Shown here: positions 43,561 to 55,731 of the stretch, one piece after another
Position numbering within the stretch: position 1 is the first letter of the stretch
Layout of the letters: each line of letters opens with the position of its first letter
Assembly (NCBI GenBank): GCA_009823505.1
Contig: VZQC01000392.1
Location: 3,496,246-3,560,245, forward strand
Length of the DNA: 64,000 nt
Source of the DNA: Rhizomys pruinosus
Lineage: Eukaryota; Chordata; Mammalia; Rodentia; Spalacidae
Reading direction: 5' to 3'
Position numbers and translations under genes: made by a program
The notes under the pieces: model-generated
Databases searched by the model: none
What the model saw: the letters and a program-made list of their open reading frames with translations, nothing else
What the model was told of the DNA's origin: nothing

Positions 43561-45140
43561 TGCCCCAAGGCTTTTATTGTAGGCATAACAGGGCACCACA
43601 CTTCCTACGTGGGCTATAGAGACTGGGCTCAAGCCCTTGTGCTGCCAAGGCAAGGACTTTGCCAACTCACAGGTCTGGTTTTCCATCTTTCATGTTCTCT
43701 TCATCTCTATTTTTTTCCCTGAACATGGGGAACATGGTCATCGTGGTGCCCTGGCTTCTGAATGGTTGGACACACATGGCTGTGCCATGGCAGTTTCAGG
43801 CCATCTTCTCCTCTTCCACTGTTCAGCCGGTGAGTTTGGGTTGGCTACTGGACTTGAACTCAATGCTAGATGCCAAATTGCTAAGATCTACAAATTCTTC
43901 CCAAGTCCTGAACAGCCCGCATCCCCAAGACCAAAGCCCAGAAGGTTGTGAGGTCTTTGCCCTGGCTGTTGAACACGGACTTGACCCTAGTCATGTGAAA
44001 CCCAAGACTCACCAAGACTGTCCTGCTCACAGCCCTTCTTTCCCTAGCTCTGTGGCATGGCTCTAGCTCTTCTCCAGGCTCTGCCCCAGGCTCCTTCTCC
44101 AAGCCCTCCCCAACCCTCTTCTTTCCTCAGCAATTCTAACCTACTCTGTCTCTACCAGATCTCGGCTCCCTGCCCTGGGGCCAGGGCTGAAGCTGTGCAG
44201 CTGATGTGCTGGGCTCCAGGTCCCTTCCTCATATCCCTGCAAGCAGCAGCCTCCTGCAGTGCTGGGTTTCTGGATGATCAAGGCAGGACCTCAGTCTGAC
44301 CCTGCCAGTCATGGCTAGAGCAGGATGGGGATCTCATTTCAGCTGTAATTCAGTCTCCATAAGTCAAAGCATATCTTCTGAGGCTAGACAGGACCCAAGC
44401 CAGGAGAGGCCTGACTGCTGCTGCCCGTCACTTGAAGACTGGCCACCTCTGCCCTTTCCTTCTGCTCTCAGATCACTTGCTTTCTAAGGAAAGGTCTCAC
44501 TATGAGGACACTTTTTACACAGATGGGGACAGAATCTATCTTCCCTGGTAATTTGGAAGGCAAACCCACCGTTTTCTTAAGAAAAAGAACACAGTACCCC
44601 AAAGCTATACCATGCCCCAATGATACTTTTCAGATGCTCAGGGCTTCCTCTTCTCAATCAACCCTCCCTCCCAATTTATCCAACACAGCCTGCTCACCAG
44701 CGTTCAGTCAGGAGTGGCCCCACCCTCGGTCCCCTTTTCTCCCCAGTCCTGCTCAACCCCCAACCAAACCTGGGTTGGGGCAGAGACAGCAGTGTGGTGA
44801 GTGACATCCACAGGGTCTCCTGGTGACCCTCCAGCCACAGTGCAGGTGGGTCACAGAATGCATGGGACCCTGGTGAGTGGCTGCCATGATGCCTGGCTGA
44901 GTGTGTCAGTGGGCAGCGAGCAGTGGGCAGCAGAAAGCGCCAAGCAGCGAACAGCCAGCAGTGAGCAGTACACATGCCTTCCTCCCCTGCAGGGACTCCA
45001 GAAGGGCAAGGGTGTCAGCTGGCCACTGTAGCCACAAACCTGCAGACCTTTAAATTTGTTCTAGACACAAGTCGCTGTCAGTTGGTAACTAACAAATATT
45101 TTCTCTAATTCTTTAAGCTGTGTTTGCATGTTGGCACTCT
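43561..45140. other. Unique sequence, nothing recognised
   Basis: No SINE seen. Frames at 43637-44066 and 44502-44804 have no domains or splice context. Confidence 0.4.
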
Positions 45141-45146
45141 TTGAAG

Positions 45147-45363
45147 CATTACAGTTGGCTTGGAACACACTCTGTAGACCAGGCTGGCCCTGAACTCACA
45201 GAGATCGGCCTGCCTCTGCCTCTCGAGTGCTAGGATCAAAGGCGTGTGCCACCACGCCCAGCTTAAAGAGGGTTGTTAGCTGCCATGTGGGTGCTGGGAA
45301 TTGAACCCAGGTCTTCTGCAAGAGCAGTTGGTGCTCTTAACCGCTGAGCCATCTTTCCAGCCT
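45147..45363 (-). mobile_element. Chimeric B2-B1 SINE, 3' end truncated
   Basis: On minus, the 5' part of B2 ('aggctggaaagatggctcag' to 'cagctaacaaccctc') joins 'tttaagctgggcgtggtgg' of B1 with the same junction as at 6.58 kb. The last ~35 nt of B1 and the A-tail are not recognisable, so no target duplication can be read. Confidence 0.8.
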
Positions 45364-45404
45364 ATAGCTACACATTTTAAGCATAGAAATGGCCAGAGGC
45401 AAGA

Positions 45405-45754
45405 TGCTTGTGAGGATTTGAATAAGAAGTTGGTTGGTGCTGTTGGGGAGGATCGGGGACCTTTGGGAAGGGAGGCCTTGCTGGAGGCAGCATTTCTAGG
45501 GGAGACCTCTGGCCACGCCCCATTTCCAGTTTCACTCTCTCTGCTTGAAGATGTGAGCTCTCTGCTTCCGGCCTCCTGCCATGACCCATCCACCATGATG
45601 AATTCTTCCCTCATTCCCTCCCTCCCTCCCTCCCTCCTGTGGGTCACCACACCCAGCCCATGGTGGATTCTTATTCCTCTGGAGCAATAAACCTAAATAA
45701 ATTCTTTCTTCTGTAAGTTGCCTTGGTCATGGTTACAGAAAAGTAAGTAACACA
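45405..45754 (+). mobile_element. MaLR-type LTR
   Basis: Begins near 'tgtgaggatttgaataag', has 'ggaggccttgctggaggcag', 'gaagatgtgagctctctgc', an AATAAA at about 45686 and ends 'ggtcatggttacagaaaag'. This is the arrangement of rodent ORR1/MT-like LTRs. A CCCT repeat lies inside (45611-45639). Confidence 0.75.
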
Positions 45755-45993
45755 GGGCTGATCACCTCTCCCAGAAGAATGACCTGGACCCAGTGTCTCA
45801 TGCCAAAGGCTGGGAAGGCTGGGGGGAAGGGGTCAGAGGGTACCATCAGTGTGCAGGAAGGACAGGACTGACTGCACCTGGAACTCCTGAACACCAAGTG
45901 TTATGTGAGGACACAGGGAAAAACAAAACCATTTCAACCACTAGCAGGGTCTATGGTCCCAATGCGGGAGCAGCAAGGAATACGAGATAAAGA

Positions 45994-46130
45994 GTGTCTT
46001 TAATTCCAGCACTCGGGAGGCAGAGGCAGGTAGATCTTTGTGAGTTCAAGGCCAGCCTGGTCTACAGAGCAAGTTCCAGGATAGCTGGGGCTACAGAGAG
46101 ACCCTGTCTCGAAAAGACCAAAAAATTAAA
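45994..46130 (+). mobile_element. B1 SINE, 5' truncated
   Basis: 'tctttaattccagcactcgg', 'gagttcaaggccagcctgg' and 'ccctgtctcgaaaagacc'. The first ~20 nt of B1 are missing. An AG repeat follows. Confidence 0.9.
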
Positions 46131-46193
46131 AAAGAGAGAGAGAGAGATAAAGAATACCGCCTATCCACATTTAAGCGAGAGTCACAATCATCA

Positions 46194-46370
46194 TAAGCCT
46201 GGCGTGGTGGTGCACACCTTTAATCCTAGCACTCAGGAAGCAGAGACAAGCTGATCTCTGTGAGATCCGATCTAGTCCAGCCTGGTCTACAAAGAAAGTT
46301 TCAGGCTAGCTGGTGTTACAGGGAGATCCTATGTAAACAAAACAAAACAAAACAAAACAAAAATGGGAAA
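46194..46370 (+). mobile_element. B1 SINE with (AAAAC)n tail
   Basis: 'gcctggcgtggtggtgcac', 'tttaatcctagcactcagg' and 'gcctggtctacaaagaaag', ending in repeated AACAA. Confidence 0.88.
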
Positions 46371-46466
46371 AAAAAATATAAGATCTGCAGTGCAGCTAAA
46401 TGCCAGAGCTCTCTGGGTGCACACGGCCCTGGTCCAATCCTCGGCCCCATAAAAATAAAAATAATT

Positions 46467-46645
46467 GGGGCTGAAAAGATGGCTTAGTGGTCAAGAGCAC
46501 TGGCTGCTCTTGCAGAGGACCTAGGATCAATTCCCAGCTCCCACATGGCAGCTCACAAACACCTGTAACTCCCATTCCAGGGGAAACAATGCCCTCTCTG
46601 ACCTCTATAGCCACTGCGCTCACACATAAACTAAAATTAAAATAA
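46467..46645 (+). mobile_element. B2-family SINE
   Basis: 'ggggctgaaaagatggctta', 'gtcaagagcactggctgctc', 'ggatcaattcccagctccc' and 'cccattccaggggaaac'. 3' end shortened. Confidence 0.9.
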
Positions 46646-47256
46646 TTTTTTTAATTTTTAAAATTATAAAAGCATATAAATAAGAAATGAGGAAAGGTAG
46701 AGTGTGATGCCCTGTGATCTCAGCCAGCTCTCAGGAGGCAGGAACGGGAAGGGCCCTGCAGCCCAGGAATTTCAGACAACACAAGACCTGCTCCCTGAAA
46801 AAATACTAATCATAAGTAAAATATCAAATAAATAAAAAAGAATTAATTACACAGCAACATGTAAGTTAGGAGAGTAAACTGATATAGAGAAGGGGGTTCT
46901 TAGGTCCTTGTCTTCCCAAACAATAAAGTAAGTCACAGTCCTTGTGGCCTTTTTGATAAGTAAAGCTGCCATTATTGCAGGGAAAATAGAGTAGAGCTTC
47001 CAAACTGGCAGACAGGGAAAAAAAACTGATAGTCACTCAAAAATCACACAAAATGGCTGGGTATAACGCAGTGGAGAGAGCTTTCTAAATAGTTAAGGGC
47101 CGAGATTAGATGCCCAGCACCATGAGAAGGAAGGAGAGAAGGGGGAAGGGAAGGAAAAGAAAACAGCACATGTGCACACAAGTCAGCCAAAGACAGCAGA
47201 TTTCAGGCCAAATATACCTGTAGCCAACATATAAATGCTCTAAATTTTTTTTTGTT
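46646..47256. other. AT-rich sequence, a possible old B1-like remnant
   Basis: 46694-46805 ('gtgatgccctgtgatctcag', 'ctctcaggaggcagg') faintly resembles B1. A GGAA/GAAAA-rich run lies at 47125-47165. No gene seen. Confidence 0.35.
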
Positions 47257-47455
47257 AAGCTGGGCGTGGTGGCACATGCCTTTAGTCCCAACAATCAGAA
47301 GGCAGAAAATGGCAGATCTCTGCAAATTCAAGACCCTCTGGAACTATAACTCTAGTTCCAGGGGATCTGACGCCTTCTTCTGGTCTCTGTGGGCATTGTT
47401 CACACAGGTACACTTACATACATGCAGGCTAAACACACACACATTTAAAAAACTT
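47257..47455 (+). mobile_element. B1 head joined to B2 3' half
   Basis: About 80 nt of B1 ('aagctgggcgtggtggcac' to 'caaattcaagacc') passes directly into the 3' half of a B2 ('ggaactataactctagttcc' to 'aaacacacacac'). The order is opposite to the chimera described elsewhere. Deletion between neighbouring SINEs would explain it. Confidence 0.7.
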
Positions 47456-47462
47456 TGTCAGG

Positions 47463-47660
47463 GGCTAGAGAGATAGCTCAGCAGTTAAGAGCACTGGCTG
47501 CTCTTGCAGAGGACCTGGGTTTGGTTTCCAGCACACATGTGGTGACTACCATCTATAACTCCAGTTCTAGGGGATTCAGCGCCCTCTTCTGACCTCCGTG
47601 GGCATTGCACGACATGGTGCACTTACATACATGCAGGCAGTAAAGGAAAATCAGCCTGAT
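47463..47660 (+). mobile_element. B2-family SINE
   Basis: 'ggggctagagagatagctca', 'gttaagagcactggctgctc', 'ctccagttctaggggattc' and 'gggcattgcacgacatggtg'. Confidence 0.92.
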
Positions 47661-48032
47661 AAATGACTGAACTGACCTTCCACCCTCTCTGCTTCCCCAT
47701 TCCAGGAGGGGGAAGCTTCTATCTCCAAACACACGGCCTCTGGCTTGGACATCTGGTTCCTTATCAGACTCCTTACCAAACACCTTGTAGAATACACCTA
47801 GTTCCACTATCAGCCAGCCTCCTTACCAAACACCTTGCTGAAGACACCTAGTTCCACTATCAGAACTCCCCATCTCTGCTTCCCAGATCCCACATGGCAC
47901 CACCCAAGAAGGTAGACCCCATTTCTGGGATTTTTCTGGGCCCATCTATAAATCATAGATGCCCCAGAGACCTGATGCACAACCTCCATTCCCTTGGGAA
48001 GGGTGCTTGCCTCTCATGGCCAGTAAAGCTGC
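47661..48032. other. Unique sequence with a spaced direct repeat
   Basis: 'ccttaccaaacaccttg' and 'acacctagttccactatcag' occur twice (about 47770-47812 and 47821-47863), a local ~51-bp duplication. No gene seen. Confidence 0.6.
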
Positions 48033-48410
48033 CCGCACCTGCTGGGGCTGGATTCTACTCCTACTTCACCTGCTGGGGCTGGGTTCTGCTCCTACTGCAC
48101 CTGCTGGGGCTGGGTTCTACTCCTACTTCACCTGCTGGGGCTGGGTTCTACCCCTACTTCACCTGCTGGGGCTGGGTTCTGCTCCTACTTCACCTGCTGG
48201 GGCTGGGTTCTACTCCTACTTCACCTGCTGGGGCTGGGTTCTGCTCCTACTGCACCTTCTGGGGCTGGGTTCTACTCCTACTTCACCTGCTGGGGCTGGG
48301 TTCTATTCCTACTTCACCTGCTGGGGCTGGGTTCTACTCCTACTTCACCTGCTGGGGCTGGGTTCTACTCCTACTTCACCTGCTAGGGCTGGGTTCTACT
48401 CCTACTTCAT
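48033..48410. repeat. 31-bp minisatellite, ~12 copies
   Basis: Unit runs from 'cacctgctggggctgggttc' to 'tactcctactt', highly uniform with occasional 'tgctcctactg' variants. 31 is not a multiple of three, yet several frames are open. These are artefacts. Confidence 0.96.
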
Positions 48411-48769
48411 AACACGGGGCAAATAGGCTACCATTCCAAGTAAGAATCCGCACAGGAGCCTAGCGGAGAAGAACAGAACCCAGAAAGAAACCTTTTCATT
48501 TCTAGGCATACTTACTACATATCACTAAAAACACACGATGAACAGATGACAGGTATGAAGCAGAAGAAGGAGGGATAACCAGAGAGTCATGATAGGCACC
48601 AGAAGGGATAAATTTACCCAAAACATTGAACTGTTTTAAAACAACAACAATTTTAACATAACTTATAACCACATTAAACATTAGGCCAAAGACAAATAGA
48701 ACATGAAATGACAAGGAAAAAAAAAAACAGGAAATTTAACATTGGCTTTCAAAAATAAACCTGCGTGGT
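48411..48769. other. AT-rich unique sequence
   Basis: No repeats or exons recognised. Confidence 0.45.
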
Positions 48770-48774
48770 GAGAT

Positions 48775-49060
48775 TGACTAGGCTCTAGCGGTTAAGGATA
48801 CTCGACGCTTCTTAGCACGAGGTACTCACCTGGTTTTGATCCCGAGCACCCACATGGGGGCTGGGGATCAAAACCGTTCGGTGTCATGATCTTCCCTTTT
48901 ACTTCCAGTCGGAAGCTACTACTGCTCGGAGTTCGAGGGAACTTCCGAACGCTGCGTTCGACTTTCCGCTAGGCTCATTGGCCGACATGGGGTGGCACAG
49001 ACCTCCGGCATGGCAGTCACCTTTACATTCATTCACACCACTAGCTAAAAATTAATGAAA
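48775..49060 (+). mobile_element. B2 SINE with heavy apparent sequence error
   Basis: The B2 order is recognisable ('tctagcggttaagga', 'gatcccgagcacccacatgg', 'ggcacagacct', 'tttacattcattcacacc') but with many small insertions, deletions and substitutions spread evenly. This differs from neighbouring B2 copies and looks more like unpolished read error than age. Confidence 0.7.
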
Positions 49061-52000
49061 TGACATAAAAGAATAAAAGATGAAAAGGTTAAAAAAAATA
49101 TTTTAAAATAACAACTTTGTTATTTAATAGTTTTCAATTTTCCGCCCATAACTCCTCGCTAAAAGGAACAGAAGGTTTAGATATTTTGAAACTAATTGAA
49201 CATGGTTCCTAATTTCTTTATGCTGACCTTCGCTCCGCAGCGACATTGGGGAACCGAAAGCGATTCCCCTAGATGGTTAAAGGGGTTATTATCGGTTCTG
49301 GCTCAAACCCAGGCTTATCTCACCGCTGTGATACCCAGGAAGAGAAAATATGGGGTCTCTCCGTTATATCAATGGCCAGGATAGGAGAACATAATCTATT
49401 CCCTCGTAGCTGACATTAAGCAAGGTGGGATCATGAATCCGATGTCTTGGGAAACCTATACATGCCTTTCAAAAAATCACACTAACTCTTGACAGGACAC
49501 TGCGTACGAGAAGGACCAGTAAGAGAGTTAGGAGCAAATCTTCAATCCCTAGAACCTCATGAAAGGTCATTATCAACCCTTGCAACTTGATTTTTGGTTA
49601 GTGAAAATCCACTGGAGCTTCAATAAAGAGACTGGTGGCGCTGTAATGATAATTCGGTATGACCTACACCACCTCAGGCTCGTTATGAAGGATGGCAAAA
49701 ATTTTCCCTATCATCTTGCCTATAACTGATGGGATGAAGCAACGCAGGCGGGTTAGACTTATGTTTTATAATAGAAAATAACATTAGTTAGTATTTAAAG
49801 TCACCTTTTTCTATCAAACAATGCTGAGAGAAGAGAATGGGGTGGTGAACTCTTATCTTGCCGCAAGAGTATCAGGAATAGTAGATTCACCTAAAATTTT
49901 TCACACTAGAAAGAAATCACTATACGAGCGGATAGACTAGTGCATATAGACCCGTAGTTCATCTAACTTAAGGTCCTTGAGAGCACTTTTTAACATTACT
50001 CCATTACCTGTGCGACAACAAGAACAGACAAGTCATCTGTGGAAAAAAAAAAAAACAACAAACAAATTTAAAAAATTAAAGAGTGTATTTACTACTCTAA
50101 ACTTGAATACTCACCTGGCCAATCTTGTAGAGGACTATTTCATCCACCTCAGCAACTAAGAAGGAGTGAACTATGTGTCTCTCAACAACTCAAGGACCCT
50201 TCGAATAATATATATACATCTACTTTATACCTATTCAAATAACCTAAATAGCATACATGTTAGGATGTGCATTTAGGGAGATATTTGGAGAATAGACTTT
50301 CTGTTCTCTACCTTCATCATCATACAATATTCATCACCCATTACTAGGTTTAAAAGAGCTCAGTAAGCAAGGAAGATAGATTCGCAATTCCCACATGGTT
50401 CAAAAATAAGTTTAAATATACTTAACACATTAGGCCTATACTTCACCTGCACACCAGTGGAAAATGAATGGAAAACTCAGTTCCTGCGGGAAAGAGGGTT
50501 TAGTACACTGGTAATAGTGGGGCTGGAGAGCTCGGCTTTTATTGTGGTGGCCATCTCTATAGCAGGCATGCTTGGGGGCGTGCTGCTTGTGAGGCAAGAA
50601 GGGGCCTTTGCAGTTTCTCGGAGCTCATAGTCACAACATGGGCAATCCGTACTCACGCTGAACAACCATCGTGAAGAGCTTATAGCATTCCGAGATAGGA
50701 TCTGATCTTACCCCTCCTCTTCTGAGGCCTCACTCCCTGCACTGGTCGTTCCATTGTTAGCAGGCATTTGAGCAGCTGTTACTATACTCACATGGATCGT
50801 GCACAATTACACACACTTCTGTTCATAAAGACGATAGGTAAGACATTAAGTATACCTAACTTACTAATGCTAACCTAAAAACTATATTAATAGTACAATA
50901 GACCACTAAATGAGAAGACACCCAGAAGATGAAGAACGGTTGTTCGGAAAGTATCACGTGGAACTGGATATGTACATCGTGCCACACCTTCATACTCCAC
51001 TCGCTGGCTGGGAGTGCTTGTTACTGTGCAGGATTTCTCATCACATACCTTCACGTTTTGACGGTGTCACCGGAGGCTCCTAAGTTTTGGAGGCGAGCTG
51101 CCGGAGAGATTTTCCTTGAGTTTGTTTGTGGTGGGCCATAGTCATACAATATGCTCTCTGGCATCTGGGTGCAATTTCTGTTTTGAGAGGTGTAGTTCAT
51201 ATTTCTCTGTGAGATCTTGACCTTAACATTCATACTCTTTCTCGTGGCGTTGCTGGAACCAGATACAGACCCCCTTCTGCGCAGAAGAGGCAGTGAAACC
51301 GAGACTCGTTTAACTGAATCCTGAAGCCCACTTACTCCTTTAGCCCCCCTATCTGATCTCATAGACGCGTTATGATATTTTTACAAGATGTGGTCTGTGG
51401 TTCTACTCGCTGTAACTACTTATCTATCAACTAAATGCTTGCAGATGTCTCGAATTATTTTAGAGATGGAAATGCAGGTAATTAAACTACTACACTTCAA
51501 ATTCCACTCTTATTCAATAATCCATCCTCCAGGTGCCCTCAGAATGACTGTTCATTAGGGGTATAAACAGAGTAGCGGCATTTAGAGAATAGTGACAGTT
51601 CTAGGACAAACTTGACTTTGCCTCTTTTATATAAAAATGAATTTTTAGGACACATACTTCAATCTAGGCTCCGGAGAGAGATTCTGGGACGAAGAAAACT
51701 TCTTTTCCAACTTACCACTATTTAACACTTGCGGAATAGTCAAGCGACTTTTTTCCTGTGGGATGAGCAATAGTGTTTTACTCGTGGATTCGTAATATCG
51801 GATTCCCAGGGATACAATGGAATCACCAATGGCTGGTCGCTGATGGATGGTATTGCGCCACCACTTTTTAGGAACTGTGTTTCTCCTAACTTCACCTTGC
51901 GTGGGCTGATTGGACAGTTGTTTCTCATACTTATTTTACAGCCTTTACACCACTCATCCAACCCTGCGGATAGCCATCAGGGGCGTGAACATGGGCAGTA

Positions 52001-55000
52001 GATATGGTTTCTAGAGACAATCTCTAGCCTTTCGAAGCGGTGACGGAGTGGCCTCCAGGGACCCAGGCTAAGTGCCAGGCTCTCTTGGTCATATCTGTGA
52101 GACCTTATGATTTTGTATCAGACTTCTGGAACTGGTGGATGATGGATTTGAAGTTATGAAATTCTTGGGAACGCAGTCTTTCCTCTTATTTCTCCTCAGA
52201 GCTGGCCTGCATAAGAGAGCATGGGCAGAGGATGTATTCAATTATTACTTTTACTTCCCCTGGCGTATCATCATCCGTTGCCCTTATGCTCAGGACTAAG
52301 CTACTTCCATGAGCGATCATCATCCATTATGTGGCAAACTAACTAAGTCACACTTTTACAAATTTCATCCCTTGGACATCGGGCGCTAAATGACTTTCTG
52401 GTTGTGGATCATATTTCCTCTCTTTCGTGCTCACCACCTAGACATGAAGGTTTAAACTGGAAAAGAGATCAGTTAAGTCTTACTCTACGTCATAATCTCA
52501 CATATCCAGCTATGCTTAGTGTGACTGAGAAAGGTTATGCGCTCAGTACCACTTAACTAACTACCTCACCCCAAATATCTTTGCACCTAGCCGTCTGCGG
52601 GATATCTGTTGAGAGATCCTATTTTATCTTTAATGAATGGATGAGCTAACGCAGAAAGCTACGGTTCACCTTTGGGCCTCTTCTCAATTGTTCTGTCCGG
52701 TGCTCATGTTGGTGTCCAATCGGTGATAACCCAGTTTCTGACCCAACCTTGTCCACCTTCCTTTTTTAGCTAGGGTGGCAGGTAGCGCCTCAAATAGCAA
52801 GGCATTTTTGCGCTGGCAGCCTAGCTTTGGACTTTCCCTGTATGGTTGAGTTCTCTTGGGTTTCCATTTTGCATGGCTACTCTCACCTTTCTGACCCAAT
52901 AGCTTCGACTTTGGCGTGGTGCTGTGTTGTGAGTAAGGCCCTTCACCATACCCTCACCTTACGTTTCACCTTGGTTGCCTTCGACCGCTACCACAGGCGC
53001 ATTTGCAGAAGAGATGAGCTGACTTTACGTTCAGCCTACACTAGGGTATAGCAACGGGTAAGCCATTTAGGGAAGTACGTTTGCATACTGGGGAGGAGGA
53101 CTATCACGAGTTTCTAGCTTTTATATGTTACGGTAATCGAACAGCATTTCTGGAGGGGAGGTGAGAAGTATCGAGAAACATATTTTCTCTTTTAGGTACG
53201 TTGCATTCGTTGTTGAGAAGGCACGAGAGGAGAATTATATTTTTTGACGTTTTTCCACATTACTATCAACGGCTCCTCTGGCGGCCTGTAGACTAAAAGA
53301 TTTTCCTCATGTTTATTTCCTATACCTATATCAACCCTCGCAATACTCGAGTGGCACTGGACAGACTTAGCCATCACAGGGTGTGCTTTCCCCGTTTTTT
53401 ATTCATAATCCTATAATCATTCTTTAATGTTTTTTTTCAGCGGATTCGGTGGTGGAACCAACTTCCCCATATGAGAACTCGGTTTTACATGCGTCTGGAA
53501 TATCATTTAAAGCACCAGTCCAAGAAGAAGAGATTACCAAAAATTTTACTCAACTTCAAGCATTAATGCATTACGTCAACCAACCTTTCAAATTCGGTTC
53601 ATGGACACCACCACGCACTAAGTTCCTGAAGAAATAAATGTGCTACCTTTGTTTAGTTTTAGCCTAACAGAGGCTGTTTCCTGCTCATATTGAGTATTGC
53701 TCCTGAGGATTAACGTTTTTTTCGGGAACATAGAACAACTCTAGATGTTACCAGTTTTTATGCAGGAATCTCTTTCTTGAAGGGGACCATCCTTCAGTTC
53801 ACCATATCCAGGACCCGAGTTTCAGATAACAAGTTTTACACGACAGTTATTCTTTGATTGCCTCCCAGATCTTTCTGATTCCTTTACGACTTAGACATCT
53901 TCTTCAAAACTCCTGGGAGGCTTTGGTCTAAAGAAATATGGTTCCATCCACTCAATCCTGGCTTTTCCTGGTTTTTGATGAGAGAAGCGCGACACTGGCC
54001 AGACTGAACCCATTAGAGTGCTGCCACAGTTAATTAACCATATCCATTTTCGATGAAGAGCTCATCGCATCTAATGCCCCACTCTACGAGCCCAACTTCT
54101 ATGGGCAGGACAACTTATATCTGTGTTATCACTCACTCCACTGAGGTCGGTTGTGAGTAATCCCTCCTGCCCTGACTTGCGACTATGCCAAATTGGTGGT
54201 AGAAAGCCAAGAGGACTTAAAGGCCATCCACGGACTACCACCAGTAGATAAGTTGAGAATTAAACTGGAACTGTGGGAAGTGCGAGCACCGGAAAAAGTG
54301 CATCAGGAAAATCTGGCCCAAGAGTTTATTGGACACACCAGACCAAGTAAGGGTGTAATTCCCCACATGGACTTCATAAAGCAATATACACTTAACACTG
54401 TGATGATGTGACAACGTGATCCTACACCAAGTGTTGTGCAGGACTGCCCTCCAGGTCCAGCAGACAACATCTGCCAAAGCTCAGATGTGACCACTTACCA
54501 ATCATTACTGCTGGGCTTGATGACTGCTGACGCCACACACAGAAGAGACAGGGAGCATTAGGACCCTCAGAGTACCCAGCCACACTGCCCAACCTATGGT
54601 GGGCAATTCGGCCCTCGCAGCATGTAGCCTGGGGGAAGGGCTGGAGTATGTGGGTTGGGGAAGACTAAGGGAGGGACCATCGCCATTTTATGAAGCTATG
54701 AGTAAGCCATCATCCATGCTAGTGAAGATGTCCTGCTGTAGCCTTAGGCAGGAGCACCCTCACTGCTGTAACAACCCCTCACCCACTGCCCTGTACCTAA
54801 GCCCAATACACACATTGATTCCCAGAGTGCACTTGGGTGGAACTATACCTTGGTTTGTAGGTACCAAGGGAGGAAGGGGCAGATGTAATTTACCTCTCCC
54901 TCCTTGGGGAAACAACCAACTATCATTTGCTACCTGGTGTGTCAAGAACTGAGGACTCCCCAACTGTTCCTTCAGCTCTGGCTAATCTCAGCCTCTCAGT

Positions 55001-55360
55001 GTTCAAGTGGCCTGCTCCACTGCCTGCCTATCTGCCTGTTTGCCTGTCTGGACCAGATCCTGTTTCCTGCCCGAGACCCAGTTCAGTCTTTCACCCCTCA
55101 GCTGGACTCTGAAGCTTTGCTCTCACATCCAGACTTCAGCAGCTCTAGCAGTAGCTCCCCCTGCACTGGGCACCAAGCAGTAGCACTGGGCAGGTTCGTT
55201 ATCAATAACTCTCAGCCTACTTCTGAAACCGCTTGAACTCTGCCAAAGTCTCTTTAGCCCATATCATTCTGTAGACACACATCATATGCATCCAAGACTA
55301 TATAGATGATTTACTGTGTGCTGAGTGATATGGGGAGAGTTAATGTTAGTAATTAAATTG
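49061..55360. other. Anomalous block, no recognisable repeats or genes
   Basis: More than 6 kb with no recognisable SINE, while the remainder has one every 1-2 kb. GC is lower and CpG less depleted than around it (my hand count is about 24 CpG in 51361-52320). Only short frames survive, among them 53441-53637 (after a TTTTTTTTCAG acceptor-like site) and 54187-54411. A reverse-transcriptase-like YIDDLL occurs at 55299-55316 in a short frame. It could be a retroelement whose gap was filled with unpolished reads, or foreign DNA. Not assigned. Confidence 0.5.
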
Positions 55361-55362
55361 GA

Positions 55363-55503
55363 GCTGGGCATTGGAGGCATTACACTTTAATCCCAGCACC
55401 TAGAAGGATGAAGGGGGCAGACCCCTTGAGTTCAAGACCAGCCTGCGACTACAATGAGTGAGTTCCAGGCCATCTAGGGATACATGGAGAACGTCACAAA
55501 AAG
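55363..55503 (+). mobile_element. B1 SINE with indel noise
   Basis: 'gagctgggcattggaggc', 'tttaatcccagcacctag' and 'gagttcaagaccagcctg', with extra and missing bases. Confidence 0.75.
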
Positions 55504-55514
55504 GTGTGGGGGTG

Positions 55515-55712
55515 TGTGACGGAGAGATGGGTCAGTGGTTAAGGAGCAACTGCTCTTTCAGAGGACTTCAGGTAGATCCACCACATGTGGCTAACAAACC
55601 ATCTACATGGTTCTTGGGCAATACAATACCCTCCTCTAAACCTCTCACAACATTTGCACATAGAGACAACTTACATACCTGTGGGCAATACACTCATACA
55701 CCATAAAAGAAA
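55515..55712 (+). mobile_element. B2 SINE with indel noise
   Basis: 'acggagagatgggtcagtgg', 'ggctaacaaaccatctac' and 'tacctgtgggcaatacactc'. Single-base indels dominate the differences from other copies. Confidence 0.75.
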
Positions 55713-55731
55713 AATAATAGCAGGCAGAGAG

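Noticed and set aside
50504..50630. Hydrophobic alanine/glycine-rich plus-strand frame in the anomalous block, considered as a membrane or fusion-type segment
   Set aside because: Short, interrupted, inside sequence of doubtful quality; nothing nearby supports a protein.
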